DNA of 7,625 bases from contig JAJYWW010000147.1 of NCBI GenBank assembly GCA_021791295.1, positions 1 through 7,625 on the forward strand, given 5' to 3'. Below the pieces are notes generated by a model. That model did not search any database, was not told the origin of the DNA, and was given only the letters and a program-made list of their open reading frames with translations. The DNA is from a bacterium (lineage in GTDB: Bacteria > SZUA-79 > Acidulodesulfobacterales > Acidulodesulfobacteraceae). This document shows, in pieces, positions 1-6,473 of the stretch. The first letter of the stretch is position 1. Every line of letters begins with the position of its first letter. Made by a program: the position numbers and the translations under genes.

Positions 1-105
1 AGTTATCTGCGATTATGTTTTGCTTTGAATGATTAACGAGCCTACAAAGCATCCTCGGCATGCAGCTTAAAGCCCCAATATCACCGTCGAAACCGTTGCG
101 CCCCC
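1..105 (-). ncRNA. ssrA: tmRNA (ssrA), 5' part, cut by the window edge
   Basis: tmRNA rescues ribosomes stalled on broken mRNAs: its tRNA-like part is charged with alanine, and its short reading frame adds a degradation tag. On the minus strand the RNA begins GGGGGCGCAACGGTTTCGACGG, the conserved tmRNA 5' end and D-arm analogue. It continues through GCATGCCGAGG, identical to E. coli tmRNA. Pseudoknot 1 can be drawn: CGAG pairs with CTCG, and GCTTTG (50-45) pairs with CAAAGC (27-22). Next comes a single-stranded AAAACATAATC, then the resume codon GCA at 10-8, GAT at 7-5 and AAC at 4-2, so the tag starts Ala-Asp-Asn. The rest of the tag, pseudoknots 2-4 and the acceptor 3' end lie outside. The 5' end is placed at 104-105 from the first G's and the -10 box. 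The identity is very likely; only the exact end is uncertain. Confidence 0.94.
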
Positions 106-110
106 ATTAT

Positions 111-140
111 ATTATAGAAATTACATCAAACAATTTTTAA
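111..140 (-). promoter_or_regulatory. ssrA promoter
   Basis: A perfect TATAAT lies on the minus strand at 116-111, ending 5-6 nt before the first G of the tmRNA, the spacing expected of a sigma-70-type -10 box. The -35 region is poor: the best candidate is TTAAAA at 140-135 with an 18-nt spacer. The strong -10 and its position suggest that tmRNA is transcribed separately from the upstream protein genes. No GC-rich terminator hairpin is visible in the 133-nt spacer (106-238), so read-through from upstream is also possible. Confidence 0.7.
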
Positions 141-238
141 TATTTTTATCTTAACTTCTTATGACAATATATTAAAACGTTCAAATATTATACCACATTT
201 ATAAAAAAAATTATTTATTATTTATCTGATATTTTTAT

Positions 239-1216
239 TTATCGACTCTTTAAAAACAGCAGGGAATTTAACAGATATCTGTCAAGCGGTTTTGAATACT
301 GGCTCCATAAAGCATTATCCCCGTTTTCTATAAAATCCGCAATCTGATTAACCTTAGAGTCCATGTTGTCTATATAATGAAGAAGAAAAGCTTCCGTCGT
401 CTTCGGCCTTTTAGGCGAACCGTATTCCATCTCTCCGTGATGCGATATTATGCTATGAATTAAAATAAGTTTTAAATTTTCCGGAAATCCGTTTATTTCG
501 GATATTTTTCTGTCAACTGCAGACGAACCTAATACTATATGACCCAAAAGCCTCCCTTCGTCAGAATATTCCGTTACGTTGTTCTTGATTTTAAGTTCTT
601 CTATTTTACCCGCGTCGTGAAGAAATATAGCCGCCAGAAGAACGTCCTTTATAACGTATTTTTTATAATGCCCGGCAAGGAAAACCCCTATTTCGAGCAT
701 GCTTAACGTATGCTCAAGAAGCCCGCCTATATATGCATGATGTATAGATTTTGCCGCCGGAAGCGTTTTCAAAAGTTTTACGTAATGTTCGTCTTCCAAA
801 AATTTATCGACGAGCCGTACAATATATTCATCGGTTAAATTTTCCTTTAACACGGTTTTTAAATCGTTATACATAGATTCTATATCGTTCTTAGAAGACT
901 TAAAAAAAAGGGCGGCATCTTCTGCGGCAATATTTTTCAAATCTATTTTTTCTATTTCCGTAATGCTTAACTGAAGTTCGTTTTGAAACAGCGAACTTTT
1001 CGATTTTACTTTTATTATATCGCCTGTTTCAAAAAGCGGCGCAAGCTTATCGACGTTATCCCATATATATCCCTTGATTTCTCCTGCTTTATCGGACAGT
1101 TTTAAATAAACGTAAGGTTTTCCGGTTTTACCCATAGCCTGAGATTTACTTTTTACAAGAAAAGCCGAATCTACTTTTTGATTTTCGGTAATTTCCGAAA
1201 CTAAAATTTTTTCCAT
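239..1216 (-). CDS. yhaM: YhaM-like 3'-5' exoribonuclease (OB-fold + HD domain)
   Basis: This 325-aa protein has the YhaM architecture and is close to the B. subtilis protein in length. Residues about 14-93 form an OB-fold nucleic-acid-binding domain (VYLKLSDKAGEIKGYIWD, a typical OB strand pattern). Residues about 155-290 form an HD metal-dependent domain. Putative metal ligands are His169 (LLEHT), His200-Asp201 (FLHDAGK), His226, His259/His260 (ISHHG) and Asp283 or Asp286. Family members degrade RNA, and some degrade single-stranded DNA, from the 3' end in the cytoplasm. The start is supported by AAGGA 10 nt upstream. It lies 16 nt after the tatD-fusion stop and is the last protein gene of the cluster. 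A role in RNA turnover fits the RicT homologue in the same cluster. The family is clear, but the exact substrate is inferred, and a divergent HD hydrolase cannot be excluded. Confidence 0.85.
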   Translation of the reverse strand: MEKILVSEITENQKVDSAFLVKSKSQAMGKTGKPYVYLKLSDKAGEIKGYIWDNVDKLAPLFETGDIIKVKSKSSLFQNELQLSITEIEKIDLKNIAAEDAALFFKSSKNDIESMYNDLKTVLKENLTDEYIVRLVDKFLEDEHYVKLLKTLPAAKSIHHAYIGGLLEHTLSMLEIGVFLAGHYKKYVIKDVLLAAIFLHDAGKIEELKIKNNVTEYSDEGRLLGHIVLGSSAVDRKISEINGFPENLKLILIHSIISHHGEMEYGSPKRPKTTEAFLLHYIDNMDSKVNQIADFIENGDNALWSQYSKPLDRYLLNSLLFLKSR

Positions 1217-1226
1217 TTTGTTTTTT

Positions 1227-1231
1227 TCCTT
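1227..1231 (-). promoter_or_regulatory. Ribosome binding site of the yhaM-like gene
   Basis: AAGGA lies in the 16-nt gap, separated from the ATG by a 10-nt A-rich spacer. It is the only clear Shine-Dalgarno match directly before a gene start on the minus strand, and it supports the chosen start. The spacing is slightly long. Confidence 0.5.
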
Positions 1232-1232
1232 A

Positions 1233-2690
1233 TTAACCTACGTTATTATAGTGCCTGAGTTTAAAATTGACTCCCAGATTTTTTGCAAGATTTTCAATAA
1301 ACGCGATATCGACGTCAGGAAGGTCTATTGCCGTCACTGTTACGTTTTTAATATATTTTTTAGATTCTTTTACGAAATCTATAACCGCGTTATAAGGATT
1401 TATTCCCTTTGAAGCAAGTTTAGGATCGCATATAGCGGCGTATATTTCGGAACTCTGTGCATTCAAACTTATGCTTACGGAATCAATAATATTTTCAAGT
1501 TCTGCGGCTATATTGCGTTCGTAAACGGCATTTGCAAGTCCGTCGGTATCGAGTCTTATTTTTATATCCGCCGAATCCGTTCTATAGGAGCCTTTTTTAA
1601 TTGCGGCGGCAGCTTCCTTCAAGGTTTCTATGCGCAAGGTAGGTTCTCCGAGTCCGCAGAATACTACTTCTTTAAAATCGTAATAACGAAAAATAGAGGA
1701 TAAAACTTCGCTCGCGGAAGGTTCTTTTTTCAGTTTAAGATTGTATCCCTGCACGCAGAAATTGCTTTTGCCGCCTTGATATTTAGGACAGAAAGTGCAT
1801 CTGTTGGTACATTTATTCGTAAGATTTACGTAAACCGAGTTTCTTATTTTATACGCTACTGCTGGATAAAATCCATCCACGCCTTCAATAGAAAAAAGAT
1901 TAACGGTATTCTGGACGGTTAAATCGTCCATTGCTTTTAGTTCCGCACGTTTTTGAGCCGCTACGGTTTCCAAAACCAACCGCACGTAAGAAGGTTCGTT
2001 TCTTTTCCCCCTGAAAGTTTGAGGGGCAAGAAACGGACTGTCGGTTTCTATAAGGATTTTTTCGGAAGGTATTGTTTTAGATACTTCTCTTAGTCCTTCA
2101 TTTTTTTTGTATGTTATATTTCCGGAAAAGGAAATAAAAAAGCCCATTTTTATTAATTCATCGGCTAACGCCTTATCGGAAGAGGAAAAACAGTGTATAA
2201 CTCCGCCGAAAAAACCGTCCTCATTTTTTGCATATTCTTTTAAAATCTCTATTGAATCCTCATATGCGTCTCTTATATGAATTATAACCGGCAAGCCTTT
2301 GGACGAGGCAATTTTAAGCTGAAATTTAAAAAGTTCTTTCTGTTTTATTTTAATTTCTTCTATTTTTTCTTTAGAGGCTTCCGGCAGAAAATAATCTAAT
2401 CCGATTTCTCCTACGGCTATGATTTTATCTTTATTGGCGGAATAATATTTTTCAAACTTTTCCGCTATATCGGCAATATCTCGGTAAGGGCTTTTTGGAT
2501 GAACGCCGAGAGTGGTAAATATATTGCCGTGAGAATTAATTATTTCTATAGTCTTATCTATTCTTTCGTGCTGAGCCAAAGAACCGATAGAAACCGCATG
2601 CGTTACGCCGTTCTCGGACATTCTCGACAAAACGCCGTCAAGATCGTCGTCGAATTCATGCATTTCAAGGTGGCAGTGGGAATCTATCAT
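1233..2690 (-). CDS. tatD: TatD-family hydrolase fused to a radical SAM domain
   Basis: One 485-aa reading frame holds two enzymes. Residues 1-265 are a complete TatD metal-dependent nuclease with the expected ligands: His5 and His7 (SHCHL), Glu95 (GEIGLDY), His138 (IIHIR), His166 (IHCF) and Asp217 (ETDSPF). TatD proteins are 3'-5' exonucleases acting on DNA or RNA ends. After a linker of roughly 15 residues, about 280-485 form a radical SAM domain with the CX3CX2C cluster motif Cys294, Cys298, Cys301 (NKCTNRCTFC) and a GLGEPT segment at 346-351 that would contact SAM. From memory, radical SAM proteins linked or fused to TatD are a recognised family without a known reaction. M1 is fixed by the MIDSHCHL start, although the 22-nt gap after metG contains no Shine-Dalgarno, so translational coupling is likely. 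Both active sites look intact. The joint function is unknown. Confidence 0.93.
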   Translation of the reverse strand: MIDSHCHLEMHEFDDDLDGVLSRMSENGVTHAVSIGSLAQHERIDKTIEIINSHGNIFTTLGVHPKSPYRDIADIAEKFEKYYSANKDKIIAVGEIGLDYFLPEASKEKIEEIKIKQKELFKFQLKIASSKGLPVIIHIRDAYEDSIEILKEYAKNEDGFFGGVIHCFSSSDKALADELIKMGFFISFSGNITYKKNEGLREVSKTIPSEKILIETDSPFLAPQTFRGKRNEPSYVRLVLETVAAQKRAELKAMDDLTVQNTVNLFSIEGVDGFYPAVAYKIRNSVYVNLTNKCTNRCTFCPKYQGGKSNFCVQGYNLKLKKEPSASEVLSSIFRYYDFKEVVFCGLGEPTLRIETLKEAAAAIKKGSYRTDSADIKIRLDTDGLANAVYERNIAAELENIIDSVSISLNAQSSEIYAAICDPKLASKGINPYNAVIDFVKESKKYIKNVTVTAIDLPDVDIAFIENLAKNLGVNFKLRHYNNVG

Positions 2691-2712
2691 AGAATTGTAA
2701 AAGGTTAAACGA

Positions 2713-4299
2713 TTATTTTTTAATATTTTTATCGGTATTTATTTTTGGGAACATAATTTCTACTTTTTCGGCTATCCGCAATCCGTCTTTAAACAAGTCG
2801 GCGCAAACGTCCGCAATACTTTCGGCTCCGGCCGAAAACCCAGGAGCGTCGAAAGGCTGAATATTAAATATATCGTTAATTTTTCGAGAAGTTTCCGGCA
2901 TAAAAGGATAGATTAAATAAGAAATATAATAAATAGAAACGGAAGCCGTTCTTAGTATAGTCAGAAGTTTTCCTTTTTGTTCATGGTCGTCCGAGTTTAA
3001 TTTCCACGGCGCAGAATCGTTGATATATTTATTTAATATATTTATAAATTTAAATACGTCTTCCAATATTTTAGCAAAGCCGTATTCGTCGTATCTTTTA
3101 TCTAAATTTTTTAATATATCCGCGGCCGTCTTTAATATGCCGTCGTCTTCAGACGCAGAATTTCTTCCGGGAACATTGCCTCCCGTATATTTGTTGAGCA
3201 TTGCGGCGGTTCTCGAAACTAAGTTTCCAAGGTCGTTCGCAAGAGCGGAATTATATCTAAGTATAAAATTATCGGTATTAAAATCTCCGTCCAAACCAAG
3301 CGTTATTTCACTCAAAAGATAAAAGCGAAGCGGATCTGACCCGTATGTTTCTATTAAAGATATCGGGTCAACCGCGTTTCCTGCAGATTTAGACATTTTC
3401 CTGCCTTCGGTCAGCCACCAGCCATGGGCGGTAACAGACTTCGGCGGTTCTAGCCCAAGAGAGAAAAGCATAATAGGCCAGTAAACTGCATGAAACCTTA
3501 ATATATCTTTGCCCACGATATGGTTTGCCGATTTAAAAAAAAGCGTAAAATCCGGATTTTTTCCGTTAAGATAATCTTCGCATCCTATTCCGGTCAGGTA
3601 ATTTAAAAGAGCGTCGAACCAGACGTATATAACGTGCTTTTCATCGCCGGGAACCTGAATCCCCCATTTAAAAGACGTTCTCGAAATGCTTAAATCTTCC
3701 AAGCCTTCCTTGACAAAAGATAAAACTTCGTTTCTTCTAAAATCCGGTTTTATAAAATCGGGGTTTTTTTCTATATAATCAAGAAGCTGTTTTTCATATT
3801 TTTTTAATTTTAAATAATAGGTTTTTTCTTTTACTTTTGAAGTAGGCCTTCCGCACTGAGGGCATTTTTCGCCTTCTAAAAGCGATTTTTCCGTAAGGAA
3901 AGTCTCGCAAGGAGTGCAGTACCATCCTTCATATTCGGAAAGATATATGTCTCCGTTTGCCGCCATTTTTTTAAACGCAATCTGCACGGTTCTTATATGG
4001 TCTTCATCGGTCGTCCTGATGAATCTGTCGAAAGATATGCCTATAGCGTTAAAAAGTTCTTTAAATTTTATATGGACGGAATCTGCAAGCTGTTTAGGCG
4101 TTATCCCTCTGGAGTCGGCTTCTTTTTCTATTTTTAAACCGTGTTCGTCCGTTCCCGTTAAAAAAAACGTTTTATAGCCGCATAATCTTTTATACCTGGC
4201 GACAGTATCGGCTATTATAGTAGAATATGCGTGTCCTACATGCGGTTTATCGTTTACGTAATAAATAGGAGTGGTAACGTAAAAATAATCGTTCTTCAT
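2713..4299 (-). CDS. metG: Methionyl-tRNA synthetase
   Basis: This cytoplasmic class I synthetase charges tRNA-Met, including the initiator, with methionine using ATP. The N-terminal Rossmann domain carries the HIGH signature as HVGH (20-23), and the second signature KMSKS is exact at 301-305. The connective domain has four zinc-type cysteines, C128/C131 and C146/C149 (CTPC and CPQC). The anticodon-binding helical domain covers about 345-520, including the conserved NDSAPWKL segment at 427-434. At 528 aa it is the short form: it lacks the C-terminal Trbp111/EMAP-type tRNA-binding extension that makes E. coli MetG 677 aa long. The start MKNDYFYVTTPIYYVN is typical. The 68-nt gap after ricT has no Shine-Dalgarno close to the ATG; purine-rich AGGATAGAGG is about 30 nt upstream, too far to serve. 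It lies directly before the tatD fusion, the same pairing as metS-yabD in Bacillus. Confidence 0.98.
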   Translation of the reverse strand: MKNDYFYVTTPIYYVNDKPHVGHAYSTIIADTVARYKRLCGYKTFFLTGTDEHGLKIEKEADSRGITPKQLADSVHIKFKELFNAIGISFDRFIRTTDEDHIRTVQIAFKKMAANGDIYLSEYEGWYCTPCETFLTEKSLLEGEKCPQCGRPTSKVKEKTYYLKLKKYEKQLLDYIEKNPDFIKPDFRRNEVLSFVKEGLEDLSISRTSFKWGIQVPGDEKHVIYVWFDALLNYLTGIGCEDYLNGKNPDFTLFFKSANHIVGKDILRFHAVYWPIMLFSLGLEPPKSVTAHGWWLTEGRKMSKSAGNAVDPISLIETYGSDPLRFYLLSEITLGLDGDFNTDNFILRYNSALANDLGNLVSRTAAMLNKYTGGNVPGRNSASEDDGILKTAADILKNLDKRYDEYGFAKILEDVFKFINILNKYINDSAPWKLNSDDHEQKGKLLTILRTASVSIYYISYLIYPFMPETSRKINDIFNIQPFDAPGFSAGAESIADVCADLFKDGLRIAEKVEIMFPKINTDKNIKK

Positions 4300-4367
4300 G
4301 TTATTATTATTAAATAATTAAAAGCCGCCTCTATCCTTTATATTATTGTTATTTATTTATATTTTTA

Positions 4368-5099
4368 TTATTTAGAATCCGGGGAATTATCGGAACTGTC
4401 CGAAGCGGAGATACTTTCGGCATGTTTTTCCAAAGACTGCTTTTCGCCTCCGCCGCATTCGCCTTCCGTAGGCGGGTCGAAAGCGAGACAGCATAGGAGT
4501 CTGCCGCAATAACCTACAAATTTGCTTGTATTTTGGCACTGCAGTTTAGTAATTTTAGAAGTTACCGGATTCATTTCGCCTATTACGGAAGCGCAGCAGC
4601 AAATTCTTCCGCAAATGCCTATTCCGCCTAATATTTTACATTCGTCGCGGATATTAATCTGGCGCATTTCTATTCTTATGTGAAATTTGGAAGCCAGAAT
4701 CTTAACTAACTCCCTGAAATCTACCCTTTCCTCGGCGCTGTAATAAAATATAAGTTTATTGTCTGCGGCGGCATACTTCACTTTCAGCAGTTTCATCTCT
4801 AATCCGAGTTGTTCCGCATTTTTCTTGCAAAAACAGTAGCCTTCTTTTTCGGTTTTATAGAATATAAATTTATCGCCCGTTTCGAAAGGAAAAAGTTTTC
4901 TTATTATAAAGGAGGACGGCATCTGCGTTAAAGAGGCGGCATCTTCCGTAAATACTTTAGTTTCTCCTGTTACGGTTCCTATGCGAATATTTCCATCCGA
5001 ATCTATTACCACCTTATCTTCGGGTATAAGATTTGGAATTCTGGAAATACACTCTATAGTATCGCCTGTATTAAATATTTTTACTTCTACGGTTCTCAT
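4368..5099 (-). CDS. ricT: PSP1-domain protein, RicT/YaaT family
   Basis: The 243-aa protein has the PSP1 C-terminal domain at about 70-155 followed by the cysteine-rich RicT signature. Cysteines are at 154, 163, 167-169, 188, 198, 203 and 204, in GGIGICGRICCC and GYCGRLLCCLAFDPP. In B. subtilis, RicT (YaaT) joins RicA and RicF in an iron-sulfur complex that directs RNase Y cleavage of polycistronic mRNAs. The cysteine-rich part here matches that pattern, so metal-cluster binding is a reasonable inference. The tail, about 216-243, is Ser/Asp-rich and probably disordered. It starts 25 nt after holB, and the holB-yaaT adjacency is shared with Bacillus, which supports the call. No Shine-Dalgarno is visible before the ATG. 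No RicA or RicF homologue is in the window, so whether a Ric complex forms in this organism is unknown. Confidence 0.92.
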   Translation of the reverse strand: MRTVEVKIFNTGDTIECISRIPNLIPEDKVVIDSDGNIRIGTVTGETKVFTEDAASLTQMPSSFIIRKLFPFETGDKFIFYKTEKEGYCFCKKNAEQLGLEMKLLKVKYAAADNKLIFYYSAEERVDFRELVKILASKFHIRIEMRQINIRDECKILGGIGICGRICCCASVIGEMNPVTSKITKLQCQNTSKFVGYCGRLLCCLAFDPPTEGECGGGEKQSLEKHAESISASDSSDNSPDSK

Positions 5100-5124
5100 A
5101 TTTTATTGGTTTAGTTTTATTAAT

Positions 5125-6261
5125 TCAAGCAGATATAAGGTTTGAGAAATACGAGTCTATAGATATCGATTTATTTAAATTATAACTGTTTATTTTTTCT
5201 ATATGCAAAACCGTAGTTTCTATCATATGCCTTATATCCTCGGGAGAAGCTCCGCTTTCAAGAGCAAATTTTTTTATTTCTCCTGCAATGTCTTCATTAT
5301 ACAATATTTCTTCATCTTTTAACAAACTATAAATATAAATATCTCGAAATATAAATAAAATAAGCTCGAAAATGTATGTTTTGTCCTTATCTTCGTCTTC
5401 ATCCGCAGCGGCGCCTTTCGCTTCGGCATCTATAACGCCGTTTTTTTTCTTTGCGCCTTTGCTTTTGGAACCCTTTTCCTGAAACGTAAATTTTGACGCA
5501 AATTCTGCGGAAATACCATAAATATCTCCTTTTTTTTTAAATTCGGAAAAAAGTTTATCAAATACGCTGTTAATCAAAAAATCTCTTTTTTCTAAATATC
5601 CGCCTTCTATAAGCCTTATAAAACCGGAATAGCTTCCTCCTGCAAGTTTTAAAAAAATCTTAAGTTTATCGTCTTTTATATCCGGATATGTTAATTTAAC
5701 CGCTCCGGATAAAATTTCATCGGCGATAGGAGCGAAACCGAGCAAAATACATCGGGATATAATCGTAGGAGCAAGCACACCGGGGCTTGACGTTATAAGA
5801 ATAAAAACGGTTTTTTCCTGTGGTTCTTCAAGTATCTTAAGGAGCGCATTAGACGCCGATGGGTTCATAGCCGAAGCGTCGTTTATGATAATAAACCTGT
5901 GGGTCGGATAGTGCGGCTTAAGAGCCAAAAAAGACGTGATTTGATGAATTGTTTCTATTTTTATAACATTCCCCGACGACTCTACCGTAAAAATATTTTG
6001 ATTCATACCGTTTAAAACAGACAGACAGGACGGACATTTACCGCAAAAATTCAAAGACGGAGAAGCCGTTTTAAAATTTTCCGCGTAATCGACGCATAAA
6101 ACCGAAGCGGCAAAGGACTTCGCCGTAATATTTTTTCCTATATTCTTTTGTCCGTAAAACAAAAGCCCCGACGGCATCCTTTGCGAACCGTAAAGCCCGC
6201 TTAAAAAATCTATCTGTTTTTTGTGTCCGATTATTTTGGACAAATTATAGTTTAAAGCCAT
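5125..6261 (-). CDS. holB: DNA polymerase III subunit delta' (clamp loader)
   Basis: Delta' is the rigid stator of the clamp-loader complex that opens the beta sliding clamp. This 378-aa AAA+ protein starts with the usual IIGHKKQIDFL box (10-20) and has LLFYGQKNIGKN (33-44), a P-loop with Asn in place of the Ser/Thr after Lys, consistent with the non-hydrolysing role known for delta'. Zinc-type cysteines are C56, C73, C76 and C79 (CGKCPSC). NALLKILEEP (138-147) and the SRC motif, ISRC (168-171), complete the family pattern. Unusual is a charged low-complexity insert at about 262-294, Lys-rich and then Asp/Glu-rich, between the AAA+ and C-terminal collar regions. Its coding DNA holds runs of nine (5530-5538) and eight (5441-5448) A's on the coding strand. 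The predicted start has only ACAGGT abutting the ATG, but homology fits. It is first in the minus-strand cluster. Confidence 0.95.
   Translation of the reverse strand: MALNYNLSKIIGHKKQIDFLSGLYGSQRMPSGLLFYGQKNIGKNITAKSFAASVLCVDYAENFKTASPSLNFCGKCPSCLSVLNGMNQNIFTVESSGNVIKIETIHQITSFLALKPHYPTHRFIIINDASAMNPSASNALLKILEEPQEKTVFILITSSPGVLAPTIISRCILLGFAPIADEILSGAVKLTYPDIKDDKLKIFLKLAGGSYSGFIRLIEGGYLEKRDFLINSVFDKLFSEFKKKGDIYGISAEFASKFTFQEKGSKSKGAKKKNGVIDAEAKGAAADEDEDKDKTYIFELILFIFRDIYIYSLLKDEEILYNEDIAGEIKKFALESGASPEDIRHMIETTVLHIEKINSYNLNKSISIDSYFSNLISA
5517..5538 (-). promoter_or_regulatory. Internal A9 tract plus strong Shine-Dalgarno in holB
   Basis: On the coding strand nine A's (5538-5530) run straight into GGAG (5529-5526), giving an AAAGGAG ribosome-binding match. 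Six nt later there is an ATG (5519-5517) in the +1 frame relative to holB. That frame stays open for about 29 codons, ending at TAG in the low-complexity insert. This could be chance in Phe-Lys-Lys-Lys-Gly-Asp codons, or a slippage or frameshift site. The sequence alone cannot decide; the pattern itself is certain, its function is not. Confidence 0.3.
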
Positions 6262-6305
6262 ACCTGTAAATTTAAATTAAAAATTAAATTTTATTAATAT
6301 ATATT

Positions 6306-6324
6306 GCATATATTAATTATATGC
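6306..6324 (-). promoter_or_regulatory. Probable holB promoter region with a perfect palindrome
   Basis: GCATATA (6306-6312) and TATATGC (6318-6324) form a perfect 7-bp inverted repeat around TTAAT. A minus-strand TATAAT at 6321-6316 sits inside the palindrome, about 55 nt before the holB ATG. No convincing -35 box is present (the best is TCGCAA at 18 nt spacing). A -10 box inside a dyad could be an operator-covered promoter, but both are A/T-rich and this could be coincidence. Confidence 0.45.
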
Positions 6325-6337
6325 CTTGTTTTAAACG

Positions 6338-6373
6338 ATTTGCGACGGGGACGGAATTGAATTTTGTTCCCGT
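6338..6373. repeat. REP-like hairpin unit 1
   Basis: ACGGGGACGGAATT (6345-6358) and AATTTTGTTCCCGT (6360-6373) flank a single G. They pair over all 14 positions if three G-U pairs are allowed on the plus strand (11 of 14 as strict Watson-Crick). The unit begins with ATTTGCGA at 6338-6345. Its G/C-rich arms stand out in a nearly pure A/T spacer. It resembles REP-type palindromes in form, but no transposase is present. It is not followed by a T-run, so it is not an intrinsic terminator. Confidence 0.6.
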
Positions 6374-6400
6374 ACTTCATTTTACCACATAATCCGTTAA

Positions 6401-6437
6401 ATTTGCGAATGTGACGGAATAGAAAATAATTCTTTCC
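6401..6437. repeat. REP-like hairpin unit 2 (direct copy of unit 1)
   Basis: ATTTGCGA, 4 nt, GACGGAAT, 1 nt, GAA recurs at 6401-6424 exactly 63 nt after its first occurrence at 6338-6361, with 20 of 24 positions identical. A second hairpin follows: GGAA-t-AGAA (6416-6424) pairs with TTCTTTCC (6430-6437) with one bulged T and a 5-nt loop. Both copies therefore carry the same head motif and a stem-loop, though the stems have diverged. The unit ends about 20 nt before the queA -10 box and overlaps its putative -35 region. Confidence 0.5.
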
Positions 6438-6463
6438 AATTTTTCCGAAAGTTATTGTATAAT
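6433..6463 (+). promoter_or_regulatory. queA promoter
   Basis: TATAAT at 6458-6463 is a perfect -10 box. The best -35 is TTTCCA at 6433-6438 (4 of 6) with a long 19-nt spacer. The -10 box ends only 10 nt before the queA ATG at 6474, so transcription would start about 3-6 nt before the start codon and the mRNA would be almost leaderless. Confidence 0.6.
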
Positions 6464-6473
6464 ATAGGTTTAT

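Noticed and set aside
162..167. TTGTCA on the minus strand as the ssrA -35 box
   Set aside because: It is 45 nt upstream of the TATAAT at 111-116, too far to pair with it, and no good -10 box lies at 16-18 nt from it.
138..190. Inverted repeat TAATATTT / AAATATTA downstream of the yhaM-like gene, as a terminator
   Set aside because: All A/T arms of 8 bp with a 37-nt loop; not stable enough, and expected by chance in this composition.
3020..3322. Plus-strand frame of 100 codons inside metG
   Set aside because: Antisense shadow of a firmly identified gene, with no motif. The same applies to the smaller antisense frames in tatD, metG and queA.
4300..4367. Leader regulation (T-box or riboswitch) in the 68-nt ricT-metG gap
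   Set aside because: Too short for a T-box or SAM riboswitch, and no hairpin is visible; only a purine-rich AGGATAGAGG far from the ATG.
6345..6373. Intrinsic terminator at the G/C-rich hairpin
   Set aside because: No gene ends into it on either strand (holB and queA diverge from here), and no T-run follows the stem.
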